From an uncultured Bacteroidota bacterium (GTDB lineage Bacteria > Bacteroidota > Bacteroidia > UKL13-3), in assembly GCA_903898215.1 (NCBI GenBank), contig CAIUEQ010000138.1, positions 1-11,813 of the forward strand: a stretch of 11,813 nt of DNA. The letters run 5' to 3'. A program made the translations under genes and the position numbers. The notes under the pieces were generated by a model. The model was given only the letters and a program-made list of their open reading frames with translations. It had not been told where the DNA came from and made no database searches. Each line of letters opens with the position of its first letter. Positions within the stretch are counted from its first letter, which is position 1. Below, one piece after another: positions 4,539 through 11,652 of the stretch.

Positions 4539-6959
4539 ATGAAGATATCATATAACTGGTTATTAGAATTAATTGATTTAAAAAAATCTCCTCGTGAGAT
4601 CTCCGAATTGCTTACAGGTTGCGGTCTTGAAGTGGAAGCAATAGAAGAATATCAATCAATAAAAGGTGGGTTGGAAGGAATTGTAATTGGTGAAGTGAAA
4701 ACTAAAATTAAACATCCTAATGCTGATAAACTTAGTGTAACAACCGTGAATGTTGGTGGTGAAACTGATTTACAAATTGTTTGCGGAGCACCTAATGTTG
4801 AAGCAGGACAAAAAGTTTTGGTTGCTACCGTTGGATCAACTGTTCATCCCACAAAAGGCGAACCTTTTAAAATTAGCAAATCAAAAATACGTGGAGAAGT
4901 GAGCGAAGGAATGATTTGTGCCGAAGATGAATTAGGCTTGGGTGATAGTCATGATGGGATTTTAGTGTTGCCAAATCATTATGAAGTTGGTAAAAAAGCC
5001 ATCGAATATTTTTCGGTTTACAATGATTTTTTAATTGAGATTGGACTAACCGCAAACCGAGGTGATGCTGCAAGTCATTTAGGTGTAGCGAGAGATTTGA
5101 GAGCGCTTACGAATTGCGAATTACGAATTCCGATAGCTGTCGGGACGAATTACGATTTGCCAGAAGCTAAAAGCCAAAAGCCAATAGCAGTTTCGATTGA
5201 CGACAAAGAAGGTTGTATTCGTTATTCCGGAATTTCTATTTCAAACATCACCGTAAAAGAATCTCCCGATTGGATAAAAAATCGTTTGAAAGTGATTGGG
5301 CTTTCTCCTATAAATAATATTGTGGATGCAACAAATTATGTTTTGCATGAACTTGGTCAGCCCTTGCATGCTTTTGATATTGATAAAATTTCAGGACAAA
5401 AAATCATTGTAAAAAAAGTTGAAGCAGGTTCAATATTTACCACTCTTGATAAAGTGGAACGAAAATTAAACGGCAACGAATGCATGATTTGTGATTCAGA
5501 AAAACCTCTTGCAATCGGTGGTGTTTTTGGAGGATTGGATTCAGGAATTAATCAAAATACAAAAAATATTTTTATCGAAAGCGCCTGCTTTAATCCTGTA
5601 TCGATTAGAAAAGCTGCTAAATTTCATGGATTAAACACTGATGCTTCTTTTCGTTTTGAAAGAGGAACAGATCCAAATGCAACGATAAAAGCTTTAGAAA
5701 GAGTTGCACAAATTATTTTAGAAATTGCAGGTGGCGAAATTTCATCTTCTGTAATTGATATTTATCCAACTCAAATTGAAAACGAGCAAATCGAATTTTC
5801 AATCGATCGTTTTAATAAATTAATTGGGCAGATAATTCCGCTTGATGAAGTGAAAAGAATTTTAACCGCTCTTGAAATTATCATCACAAAAGAAACTGCA
5901 ACACATCTTTCGCTTTCTGTTCCTCCATATCGAGTTGATGTGAAACGTGAAGCAGATATTGCTGAAGAAGTTTTGCGTATTTACGGATTAAATAAAATTG
6001 AAATTCCCACACAGGTAAAATCAGCAATTACATTTTCTGCCGATGAACCAAAATATAAACTTCGAAATAAAGTTGCAGATCATTTAAGTGCTACAGGATT
6101 TTTAGAACTTGTAAATAACTCTATCACAAAATCATCTTATTATGGTGAAGAGGAATTAAAAAATGCAGTAAAAATTTTAAATCCTCTTAGCAGTGATTTG
6201 GATATGATGCGAATGAGTATGCTGTTTAGCGGACTCGAAACCATTCAATATAATCGCAACAGAAAAGAAACAGATTTGAAGTTGTACGAATTTGGTTATA
6301 CCTACACAACCGAAAATGAAACCTATATTGAAACTCCTCATTTTGCAATTTTTATGTGTGGAATGAAAGAAAGCGAAATCTGGAATACTCCTCAAAAACC
6401 TGTCAATTATTTTACCATGAAAAGTGTGTTGGTTAATGTGTTGAGGAAAATGGGAATTCATCAATATTCATTTGAAAATAAAAACGAACACCAACAGTTG
6501 AATAATTGCACGTCAGTATTTTCAAATGGAAAATTGTTAATTGAATTTGGAATGGTGGCCGATACTATCGCAACAAAATTTGATTTAGATATTGCCATTT
6601 ATTATGCCGATTTAAATTGGAATAATATTTTGGAAATTGCCATGCAATCAAAATTTAAACTCGAACCTGTTTCACAATTTCCATCAGTAAGAAGAGATCT
6701 TGCATTATTACTGAACAAAGAAGTTCGTTATTCAGAGCTGGAAAAAATTGCACTTAAATCTGAACCAAAGATTTTAAAAAATATAAATGTGTTTGATGTG
6801 TATGAAGGCGATAAAATAGAGGCAGGAAAAAAATCGTATGCTTTGAGTTTTATTTTGCAGGATTATGAAAAAACTTTAACCGATACCGAAATTGATGGGG
6901 TGATGAATAAGTTGATCAAACAGTTTGAAAATGAGTTGGGAGCAATCTTAAGATCATGA
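4539..6959 (+). CDS. pheT: Phenylalanine-tRNA ligase beta subunit
   Basis: Beta subunit of the alpha2-beta2 enzyme that charges tRNA-Phe; it holds the tRNA-binding and editing domains. At 806 aa it is full length. In order: the N-terminal part MKISYNWLLELI; a tRNA-binding OB domain (about 47-155, with HPNADKLSVTTVNVGG and CGAPN); GLTANRGDAASHLGVARDLR (about 169-188); the B3/B4 editing domain (about 215-390, with PINNIVDATNYVLHELGQPL); a B5 domain ending RVDVKREADIAEEVLRIYG (465-483); a catalytic-like core; and a C-terminal FDX-ACB anticodon-binding domain (about 710-806, PSVRRDLALLL). Residues 191-217, between the B1-region motif and B3/B4, are encoded by repeat sequence. pheS is not in the window, so the two subunit genes are unlinked. 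The stop overlaps the next ATG (ATGA), so it heads an operon with the coiled-coil gene, zapA and rny. Confidence 0.97.
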   Translation: MKISYNWLLELIDLKKSPREISELLTGCGLEVEAIEEYQSIKGGLEGIVIGEVKTKIKHPNADKLSVTTVNVGGETDLQIVCGAPNVEAGQKVLVATVGSTVHPTKGEPFKISKSKIRGEVSEGMICAEDELGLGDSHDGILVLPNHYEVGKKAIEYFSVYNDFLIEIGLTANRGDAASHLGVARDLRALTNCELRIPIAVGTNYDLPEAKSQKPIAVSIDDKEGCIRYSGISISNITVKESPDWIKNRLKVIGLSPINNIVDATNYVLHELGQPLHAFDIDKISGQKIIVKKVEAGSIFTTLDKVERKLNGNECMICDSEKPLAIGGVFGGLDSGINQNTKNIFIESACFNPVSIRKAAKFHGLNTDASFRFERGTDPNATIKALERVAQIILEIAGGEISSSVIDIYPTQIENEQIEFSIDRFNKLIGQIIPLDEVKRILTALEIIITKETATHLSLSVPPYRVDVKREADIAEEVLRIYGLNKIEIPTQVKSAITFSADEPKYKLRNKVADHLSATGFLELVNNSITKSSYYGEEELKNAVKILNPLSSDLDMMRMSMLFSGLETIQYNRNRKETDLKLYEFGYTYTTENETYIETPHFAIFMCGMKESEIWNTPQKPVNYFTMKSVLVNVLRKMGIHQYSFENKNEHQQLNNCTSVFSNGKLLIEFGMVADTIATKFDLDIAIYYADLNWNNILEIAMQSKFKLEPVSQFPSVRRDLALLLNKEVRYSELEKIALKSEPKILKNINVFDVYEGDKIEAGKKSYALSFILQDYEKTLTDTEIDGVMNKLIKQFENELGAILRS
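5109..5187 (+). repeat. In-frame repeat-derived segment inside pheT
   Basis: The pheT linker is built from intergenic-type repeat words: ACGAATTGCGAATTACGAAT, then the 18-nt palindrome TTCCGATAGCTGTCGGGA (5128-5145, two G-T pairs), then ACGAATTACGATTT, then GCTAAAAGCCAAAAGCC. It stays in frame and encodes about residues 191-217 (the palindrome gives roughly PIAVG). The GATAGCT core matches the palindrome nested in repeat copy B at 3842-3859. Confidence 0.7.
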
Positions 6960-7246
6960 AACACCAGTATACTTTAGATGAAATAAAATTGAAAGTTGCT
7001 AAGTTGCTGTTGGAGCTCGATAGCAGAAAAATTCGTGAGGAAGAACTAAAAAAAAATAATCTCGAATTAAAAAACTCCATTGAAAATCAAAAAAATACCA
7101 TCATAAGATTAGAAGAAAGGAATAAAATCGTTAAACTTGCTGAATCACTGTCAAATTCAAAGAGCGATATTCAGGAACTGAAGAAAAAAGTAAATGAATA
7201 TATTAATGAAATTGATGAGTGTATCAGGTTACTAAGCGATAGATAA
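6956..7246 (+). CDS. Small coiled-coil protein encoded next to zapA
   Basis: A 96-aa protein made almost wholly of charged helix. Residues about 5-66 form a long heptad-rich coiled coil (LLLELDSRKIREEELKKNNL, LKNSIENQKNTIIRLEERN). A short break (SLSNSKSD) leads to a second helix ending VNEYINEIDECIRLLSD. It has no signal or membrane segment. I do not recognise a named family, though a short coiled-coil ORF just before zapA is a familiar arrangement in Bacteroidota. It overlaps the pheT stop by four bases (ATGA) and ends eight bases before zapA. A role with ZapA at the FtsZ ring, analogous to ZapB, is inferred from position and shape only; no sequence similarity to ZapB is claimed. Confidence 0.85.
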   Translation: MKHQYTLDEIKLKVAKLLLELDSRKIREEELKKNNLELKNSIENQKNTIIRLEERNKIVKLAESLSNSKSDIQELKKKVNEYINEIDECIRLLSDR

Positions 7247-7254
7247 GTTTAACA

Positions 7255-7542
7255 TTGAACGAACTTTCAATAAAGGTAAATATTGCCGACCGCAATTATC
7301 CACTCACAGTAAAAACTGATGAGGAGGAAAAAGTGAGGAAGGCCGCTAAGTTGATCAACGATAAACTGAAAACTTACGGTAAAGCATTTGCCGTTAATGA
7401 TAAACAGGATATTATTTCGATGTGTGCACTTGAACTTGCCACCGAATTGATTAGCTTACAAGAAGCTACTGCTAAAGCAGAGAATGGCTTTTCCGAACAA
7501 CTTTCCACCATTGGCGAGTTGTTGAAAGATGTTTCAATTTAA
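7255..7542 (+). CDS. zapA: Cell division protein ZapA
   Basis: ZapA binds FtsZ and promotes bundling and Z-ring stability at mid-cell. The 95 aa show the family's N-terminal globular part (LSIKVNIADRNYPLTVKTDE, then EKVRKAAKLINDKLKTYG), followed by DKQDIISMCALELATELISL and a C-terminal helix that forms the antiparallel tetramer coiled coil. Length is typical. The start is a TTG at 7255; this gives the expected N-terminus beginning MNELSIKV, and no ATG is nearby. It follows the coiled-coil gene by eight bases and precedes rny by 46 nt. As in other Bacteroidota it sits between pheT and rny. Confidence 0.93.
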   Translation: MNELSIKVNIADRNYPLTVKTDEEEKVRKAAKLINDKLKTYGKAFAVNDKQDIISMCALELATELISLQEATAKAENGFSEQLSTIGELLKDVSI

Positions 7543-7557
7543 GACCGCACTTAGTAA

Positions 7558-7581
7558 CTAATTTTAACTCTTAAAAATTAG
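7558..7581 (+). other. AT-rich hairpin in the zapA-rny gap
   Basis: CTAATTTTAA and TTAAAAATTAG form a stem of about 10 bp with one bulged base around a short CTC loop. The hairpin ends seven bases before the rny ATG. There is no T tract after it, so it is not an obvious terminator. It could affect translation or mRNA stability of rny, or be chance in AT-rich DNA. Confidence 0.4.
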
Positions 7582-7588
7582 TGTCGTT

Positions 7589-9130
7589 ATGGAAATTTAT
7601 TTAGTAGTAATTATTGCAATGGTAACCCTTGGAATTGGAGCAGCAGCAATGTTTGTTGTAAACCGAACCATGCTTGCCAATAAAGCAAATTCGATTGTCA
7701 GAGAGGCTGAGGCTAAATCTGAAATGGTTAAAAAGGATAGAATGCTTGAAGCCAAAGAAAGATTTATCCAGCTAAAAACTGAACATGAAAAAGAGGTGAT
7801 GACCCGCAATCAGAATGTGCTGAATCTGGAAAACAAACTCAAACAAAAAGAACAATCAATCAATCAGAAATTAGAACAAGTTACCCGCAAAGATTCTGAA
7901 TTAGAACAAATAAGAGTAACACTCACCAAGCAACTTGATGTAGTTTCGGTAAAAAAAGAAGAAGCAGAAAAAGCATTAAACAATCAGGTAAAGCAGTTAG
8001 AAAAAATTGCAGGATTAAGTGCCGAAGAAGCAAAAAAACAATTGGTGGAAGCATTGCATGAAGAAGCAAAAACTGAGGCAATGGGACTCATTAAAGATGT
8101 ACTTGATGAAGCCAAACTTACCGCTGCAAAAGATGCCAAGAAAATTATTTTAAATACCATTCAACGTACCGCTGCCGAACATGCTATCGAAAATTCAGTT
8201 TCAGTTTTCAATATCGAAAATGATGAAATGAAAGGTAGAATTATTGGTCGTGAAGGAAGAAATATTCGTGCTCTTGAAGCTGCAACCGGTGTTGAAATTA
8301 TTGTAGATGATACACCTGAAGCTATTATACTTTCTTGCTTTGATCCAATCAGAAGAGAGATTGCTCGTTTGTCGTTGCATAGACTTGTAACTGATGGACG
8401 AATTCATCCTGCGCGTATCGAAGAGATTGTTGCAAAAACTAAAAAGCAACTGGAAGAAGAGATCGTTGAAATTGGCGAACGTACTTGTGTTGAACTCGGA
8501 ATTCATGGTTTGCATCCTGAGTTGATTCGCATGGTTGGACGTATGCGTTACCGCTCGTCATACGGACAAAATTTATTACAACACTCTCGCGAAGTTGCGC
8601 ATTTGTGTGCTACCATGGCAGCTGAGTTAGGCTTGAATGTGAAGCTTGCAAAACGTGCCGGATTATTACATGATATTGGAAAAGTTCCTGATGACGATGC
8701 TGAAACTCCACACGCATTGTTGGGAATGAAGTTGGCAGAAAAATATAAAGAACATCCTGAAGTGGTGAATGCAATTGGAGCTCACCATGATGAAGTGGAA
8801 ATGACTTCTATTCTTTCACCAATCATTCAGGCTTGTGATGCCATTTCAGGTTCACGTCCGGGTGCACGTAGAGAAGATAGCGAGAATTACATGAAGCGTT
8901 TAAAGGATCTCGAAAATATTGCGTTGAGTTATCCGGGAGTGGAAAAAGCTTATGCGATTCAAGCCGGAAGAGAATTGCGTGTGATGGTAGAAAGTGAAAA
9001 AGTTACCGATGATCAGGCAGATATTTTATCGCTCAATTTATCTACAAGAATTCAAACTGAAATGACTTATCCCGGACAAATAAAAATTACCGTGATACGT
9101 GAAAAACGTTCAGTGAATTTTGCGAAGTAA
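7589..9130 (+). CDS. rny: Ribonuclease Y
   Basis: Membrane-anchored endoribonuclease that starts decay of many mRNAs. At 513 aa it has the standard length. In order: an N-terminal transmembrane helix (about 3-25), a long coiled coil (about 30-190), a KH RNA-binding domain (about 212-275) with the loop GRIIGREGRNIRALE (216-230), and an HD metal-dependent phosphohydrolase domain with H332, H361-D362 (AGLLHDIGKVPDDD), the AHH at 398-400 and D417. The C-terminus reads GQIKITVIREKRSVNFAK, as expected. The frame and all key residues are intact. It ends the pheT operon and is followed after 35 nt by an intrinsic terminator. The hairpin just upstream of its ATG is a candidate control site. Confidence 0.97.
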   Translation: MEIYLVVIIAMVTLGIGAAAMFVVNRTMLANKANSIVREAEAKSEMVKKDRMLEAKERFIQLKTEHEKEVMTRNQNVLNLENKLKQKEQSINQKLEQVTRKDSELEQIRVTLTKQLDVVSVKKEEAEKALNNQVKQLEKIAGLSAEEAKKQLVEALHEEAKTEAMGLIKDVLDEAKLTAAKDAKKIILNTIQRTAAEHAIENSVSVFNIENDEMKGRIIGREGRNIRALEAATGVEIIVDDTPEAIILSCFDPIRREIARLSLHRLVTDGRIHPARIEEIVAKTKKQLEEEIVEIGERTCVELGIHGLHPELIRMVGRMRYRSSYGQNLLQHSREVAHLCATMAAELGLNVKLAKRAGLLHDIGKVPDDDAETPHALLGMKLAEKYKEHPEVVNAIGAHHDEVEMTSILSPIIQACDAISGSRPGARREDSENYMKRLKDLENIALSYPGVEKAYAIQAGRELRVMVESEKVTDDQADILSLNLSTRIQTEMTYPGQIKITVIREKRSVNFAK

Positions 9131-9165
9131 ATATTTACAGAAAGACATTTCTACATAATTATAAC

Positions 9166-9198
9166 AAAAAAGCTTCTGAATGTTCAGGAGCTTTTTTT
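9166..9198 (+). terminator. Rho-independent terminator of the pheT-rny operon
   Basis: AGCTTCTGAA (9171-9180) pairs with TTCAGGAGCT (9183-9192) across a TG loop, with one G-T pair. An A run precedes it and seven Ts follow, so it may work in both directions. It lies 35 nt after the rny stop. Confidence 0.9.
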
Positions 9199-9271
9199 AT
9201 GGAATTAAATTCTTTTTTTTGATGATTATATTAATTTTATAAAAAAATAACATCATAATTAAACAATAGCC

Positions 9272-9607
9272 ATGAGCAACATTAAATTACCTACCATGCC
9301 GGCAGGCAGGTTTGAAGAAAAAAAAGTTCGTTCATTATGGAATGAGAAGGAAGAAAAATGGTATTTATCTATTATTGATGTTATAGAAATACTTACAGGA
9401 AGTCTTAATCCAAGAAAATATTGGAGTGTTTTAAAAACAAGGCTGAAAGCAGAAGGAAGCCAGTTGGCTACAAATTGTAGTCAACTGAAAATGCAATCTT
9501 CGGATGGAAAATTTTACAAGACAGACGTTGGTGATACAGAACAACTTATTCGACTCATCCAATCAATTCCGTCACCAAAAGCTGAACCATTTAAACAATT
9601 GTATTAG
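9272..9607 (+). pseudogene. Truncated phage-antirepressor-like (Bro-N type) gene remnant
   Basis: The 111-aa ORF matches the N-terminal part of a Bro-N/antirepressor-like family common in Bacteroidota. Landmarks are KKVRSLWNEKEEKWYLSIID (16-36 region), VIEILTGSLNPRKYWSVLK, SQLATNCSQLKM, and GDTEQLIRLIQSIPSPKAEP (about 87-106). Full members continue well beyond the conserved PSPKAEPFK segment with a second, longer region; here the ORF ends three residues after it (QLY, stop). A repeat arm begins six bases after the stop codon (9613). Near the N-terminus a near-palindrome adds about seven residues (PTMPAGR) between MSNIKL and FEEKK. It is probably a decayed or inactive fragment, though expression of the short protein cannot be excluded. 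No other phage gene is adjacent. Confidence 0.7.
9289..9311 (+). repeat. TGCCGGCA-centred palindrome inserted in frame
   Basis: The 23-nt near-palindrome centres on TGCCGGCA (9297-9304), with CCTACCA on the left and GGCAGG on the right; allowing one bulge and one mismatch it pairs over about 11 bp. It is strikingly G+C-rich for this window and adds codons 7-13 of the antirepressor remnant. GCCGGCAGGCAGG-type palindromes are common dispersed repeats in Bacteroidota. Confidence 0.6.
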
Positions 9608-9612
9608 GCGTT

Positions 9613-9636
9613 GTCATTTCGAACGAAGTCGAGAAA
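9613..9636. repeat. Solitary repeat arm after the antirepressor remnant
   Basis: GTCATTTCGAACGAAGTCGA, with GAAA after it, is a single arm of the inverted-doublet repeat found at 11504-11592; compare GTCAGTTCGAGCGAAGTCGA there. No inverted partner lies within the next 100 nt. It begins six bases after the stop of the truncated gene. Confidence 0.7.
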
Positions 9637-9652
9637 TACTAATTAATTTAAC

Positions 9653-10117
9653 TCAATTAGCCTGCGGCCTAAAAAATTGCAACGTCCCGCTTTTTACATC
9701 ATCCAAATTCCATTCATTGATCTGAACTTTTCTAACACCATTTACATTTTGCTCGGCAACCATCACTTTATTGGTTTCTTTTAATTCAAATAAAATAGCA
9801 GTATGCTCAACCATTTTCCATCTGGTTATCGAATTTTCTGATTTAGATTCCATCGTAACATTTTGAATAAGGATAATATCTCCGGGGATAATTTTTTCAG
9901 TTTTGTAATTGATGGGTTTCCCAAAACCATAAGGCGATTCCCATTTTGCATGAGCATAAGTTAAGGCTCCATTTGCTAGGTCCCAACACTCACCTCTGTC
10001 AACTTTTTTGCCTTTTACCGAATTGATATATTCAATAATTTTTGCATTCGTTGGTGGAATTTCATTATCTGAAATATGAAAACTTAAACTTAAAAAAATG
10101 AGAATAAATAATTTCAT
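9653..10117 (-). CDS. Secreted CHAP-like cysteine amidohydrolase/peptidase domain protein
   Basis: A 154-aa protein with a short hydrophobic signal sequence (residues 1 to about 16). The rest resembles a CHAP (NlpC/P60 superfamily) domain: a catalytic-type cysteine in RGECWDLANGALTYA (C44), PGDIILIQN (78-86), a histidine in VEHTAIL (H105), and AEQNVNG (121-127) supplying the usual polar partner (E122 or N124). Such domains cut peptidoglycan cross-bridges or amide bonds, so an envelope role is plausible, but the substrate is not shown. The single small domain and absence of a binding module make it look like a minimal enzyme. It follows serS by 33 nt on the same strand, and that gap is nearly all a dispersed repeat, so it may depend on serS transcription. 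The CHAP call rests on motif order only. Confidence 0.8.
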   Translation of the reverse strand: MKLFILIFLSLSFHISDNEIPPTNAKIIEYINSVKGKKVDRGECWDLANGALTYAHAKWESPYGFGKPINYKTEKIIPGDIILIQNVTMESKSENSITRWKMVEHTAILFELKETNKVMVAEQNVNGVRKVQINEWNLDDVKSGTLQFFRPQAN

Positions 10118-10144
10118 TATCTGCGAAATCTGTGTAATCTGTGG
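10118..10144 (-). repeat. CCACAGATTACACAGAT-type repeat forming the CHAP gene leader
   Basis: Read on the minus strand, CCACAGATTACACAGATTTC, then GCAGATA, runs straight into the ATG at 10117. ACAGATT is repeated internally (period about 9). This is a widespread dispersed intergenic repeat type, related in wording to 3973-3992. It takes up nearly all of the serS-CHAP gap. Confidence 0.6.
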
Positions 10145-10150
10145 CTTCTC

Positions 10151-11425
10151 TTAATCAATCATCTCAAATCCCAAATAAGGATGCAATACTTTTGGCATTT
10201 TAATTCCTTCAGGAGTTTGGTTGTTTTCAAGTAAGGTCGCAACAATTCGAGGCAATGCAATGGCACTTCCATTAAGGGTATGCACCAATTGGTTTTTACC
10301 TTCTTTGTTTTTGAAACGGCATTTTAATCTGTTAGCCTGAAAACTTTCGAAGTTAGATGTTGAACTTACTTCAAGCCATTTTTGCTGAGCAGCACAATAG
10401 GTTTCAAAATCGTAAGTAAGTGCTGATGCAAAACTCATATCGCCACCACATAAACGTAAAACACGATAAGGCAATTCTAACTTTTCTAATAAACCTTTTA
10501 CATGTGCAATCATTTCATCTAAAATTTGATATGATTTATCGGGATGAGCAATTTGCACGATCTCCACTTTTTCAAATTGATGTAAACGATTTAATCCACG
10601 AACATGCGCACCGTAGCTTCCAGCCTCTCTTCTAAAACATGAAGTGTATCCGGCATTTTTTATCGGCAACTCTTCTTCTTTCACAATCACATCACGATAT
10701 AAATTTGTAATAGGAACTTCGGCAGTAGGAATCAAATACAAATCATCAATTCCAATATGATACATTTGTCCTTCTTTGTCGGGCAACTGTCCGGTACCAA
10801 AACCACTGGCTTCATTTACAACAATTGGTGGCATGATTTCTTTGTAACCTGATTTGATTGCTTCATCTAAAAAGAAATTGATTAACGCGCGTTGCAACCT
10901 TGCTCCTTTGCCTTTATAAACAGGAAAACCTGCACCTGCAATTTTATTTCCTAATTCAAAATCGATGATATCATATTTGGCAGCGATATCCCAATGTGGA
11001 ATTGCGCCATCATATAAAGTTGGAATTTCGCCATGATGATAAACGTTTACATTTTCTTCAGGAGTTCTTCCCTCAGGAACAGATTCGTGAGGAAGATTTG
11101 GAAGCGTTATCAGAATATTATAAAGTTCTTCTTCCAGTTTTTGCAACTCTTCTTCCAGCTTCTTCCGGCTATCTTTTAATGCTGGAATTAGAACTTTGAT
11201 TGACTCGGCTTCTGCAATATTTTTTGCCCTCATTAACTCGCCAATTCTTTTAGCAGCATCATTTTCTTCAGCAAGAATATTTTCAACTTGTTTTTGAATA
11301 GAACGCTTTTGTTCATCAAGTTGTATGATGAGGTCTACACTTTGATCGGCATTTTTAAAGTGCTTTTTTACCAAACGTTTCTTAACGTCAGCAATATTTT
11401 CGCGGATATAATTTATTTGTAACAT
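10151..11425 (-). CDS. serS: Seryl-tRNA synthetase
   Basis: Class II synthetase that charges tRNA-Ser (and tRNA-Sec where present). The 424 aa match the family length. Residues 1 to about 110 form the N-terminal two-helix coiled-coil arm that binds the tRNA long variable arm (VKKRLVKKHF, EEELQKLEEELYNIL). The core shows TAEVPITNLYRD (234-245), motif 2 CFRREAGSYGAHVRGLNRLH (263-282) with QFEKVEIV after it, EVSSTSNFESFQANR (352-366) and motif 3 LNGSAIALPRIVATLLENNQ (384-403). The ATG at 11425 gives the standard N-terminus MLQINYIREN. It leads a probable two-gene unit with the CHAP-like gene. No T-box or other leader is evident in the 5' region. Confidence 0.97.
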   Translation of the reverse strand: MLQINYIRENIADVKKRLVKKHFKNADQSVDLIIQLDEQKRSIQKQVENILAEENDAAKRIGELMRAKNIAEAESIKVLIPALKDSRKKLEEELQKLEEELYNILITLPNLPHESVPEGRTPEENVNVYHHGEIPTLYDGAIPHWDIAAKYDIIDFELGNKIAGAGFPVYKGKGARLQRALINFFLDEAIKSGYKEIMPPIVVNEASGFGTGQLPDKEGQMYHIGIDDLYLIPTAEVPITNLYRDVIVKEEELPIKNAGYTSCFRREAGSYGAHVRGLNRLHQFEKVEIVQIAHPDKSYQILDEMIAHVKGLLEKLELPYRVLRLCGGDMSFASALTYDFETYCAAQQKWLEVSSTSNFESFQANRLKCRFKNKEGKNQLVHTLNGSAIALPRIVATLLENNQTPEGIKMPKVLHPYLGFEMID

Positions 11426-11463
11426 GAGATTGTATTCAGTGGTTTTATTAGGATTTCAATTCG

Positions 11464-11494
11464 CAAAGATGATGTTTTTGTTTTTTGAAACAAT
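11464..11494 (-). promoter_or_regulatory. Putative serS promoter
   Basis: On the minus strand CATCTTTG (11464-11471) is one mismatch from TAnnTTTG. ATTG (11491-11494), one mismatch from TTTG, lies 19 nt upstream. The start would fall near 11460, giving a leader of about 35 nt. The inverted-doublet repeat begins ten bases further upstream. Confidence 0.38.
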
Positions 11495-11503
11495 GAAAAT
11501 TTT

Positions 11504-11592
11504 GTCAGTTCGAGCGAAGTCGAGAACATGTTGAATAAGAGTTTAATGCTTCTAATGGCAACGTCTTGCTTCTCGACTCCGCTCGAAGTGAC
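11504..11592. repeat. Inverted-doublet (REPIN-like) repeat upstream of serS
   Basis: A left arm starting GTCAGTTCGAGCGAAGTCGA (11504-11526) and a right arm starting TTCTCGACTCCGCTCGAAGT (11570-11592) are inverted copies pairing at 21 of 23 positions across a 43-nt spacer. The outer ends (GTCA-x-TTCGAG) and spacing match copies A and B, but the centres differ (CGAAGTC here, TTTATC there), so they are sister subtypes of one element. Confidence 0.8.
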
Positions 11593-11652
11593 ATCACTAT
11601 AAGATTTATTGTTTCAACTTAGTTTTCCTTTTCTCATCCAAGACTTTTTTTA

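Noticed and set aside
9272..9607. Prophage or defence island signalled by the antirepressor-like gene
   Set aside because: It is a single truncated fragment between housekeeping genes, with no integrase, capsid, toxin or other phage gene near it.
9504..9725. 73-aa plus-strand ORF across the end of the antirepressor remnant
   Set aside because: It overlaps the recognisable frame, reads through the repeat arm (giving a CHFERSREI-type translation typical of this repeat) and runs opposite the CHAP gene.
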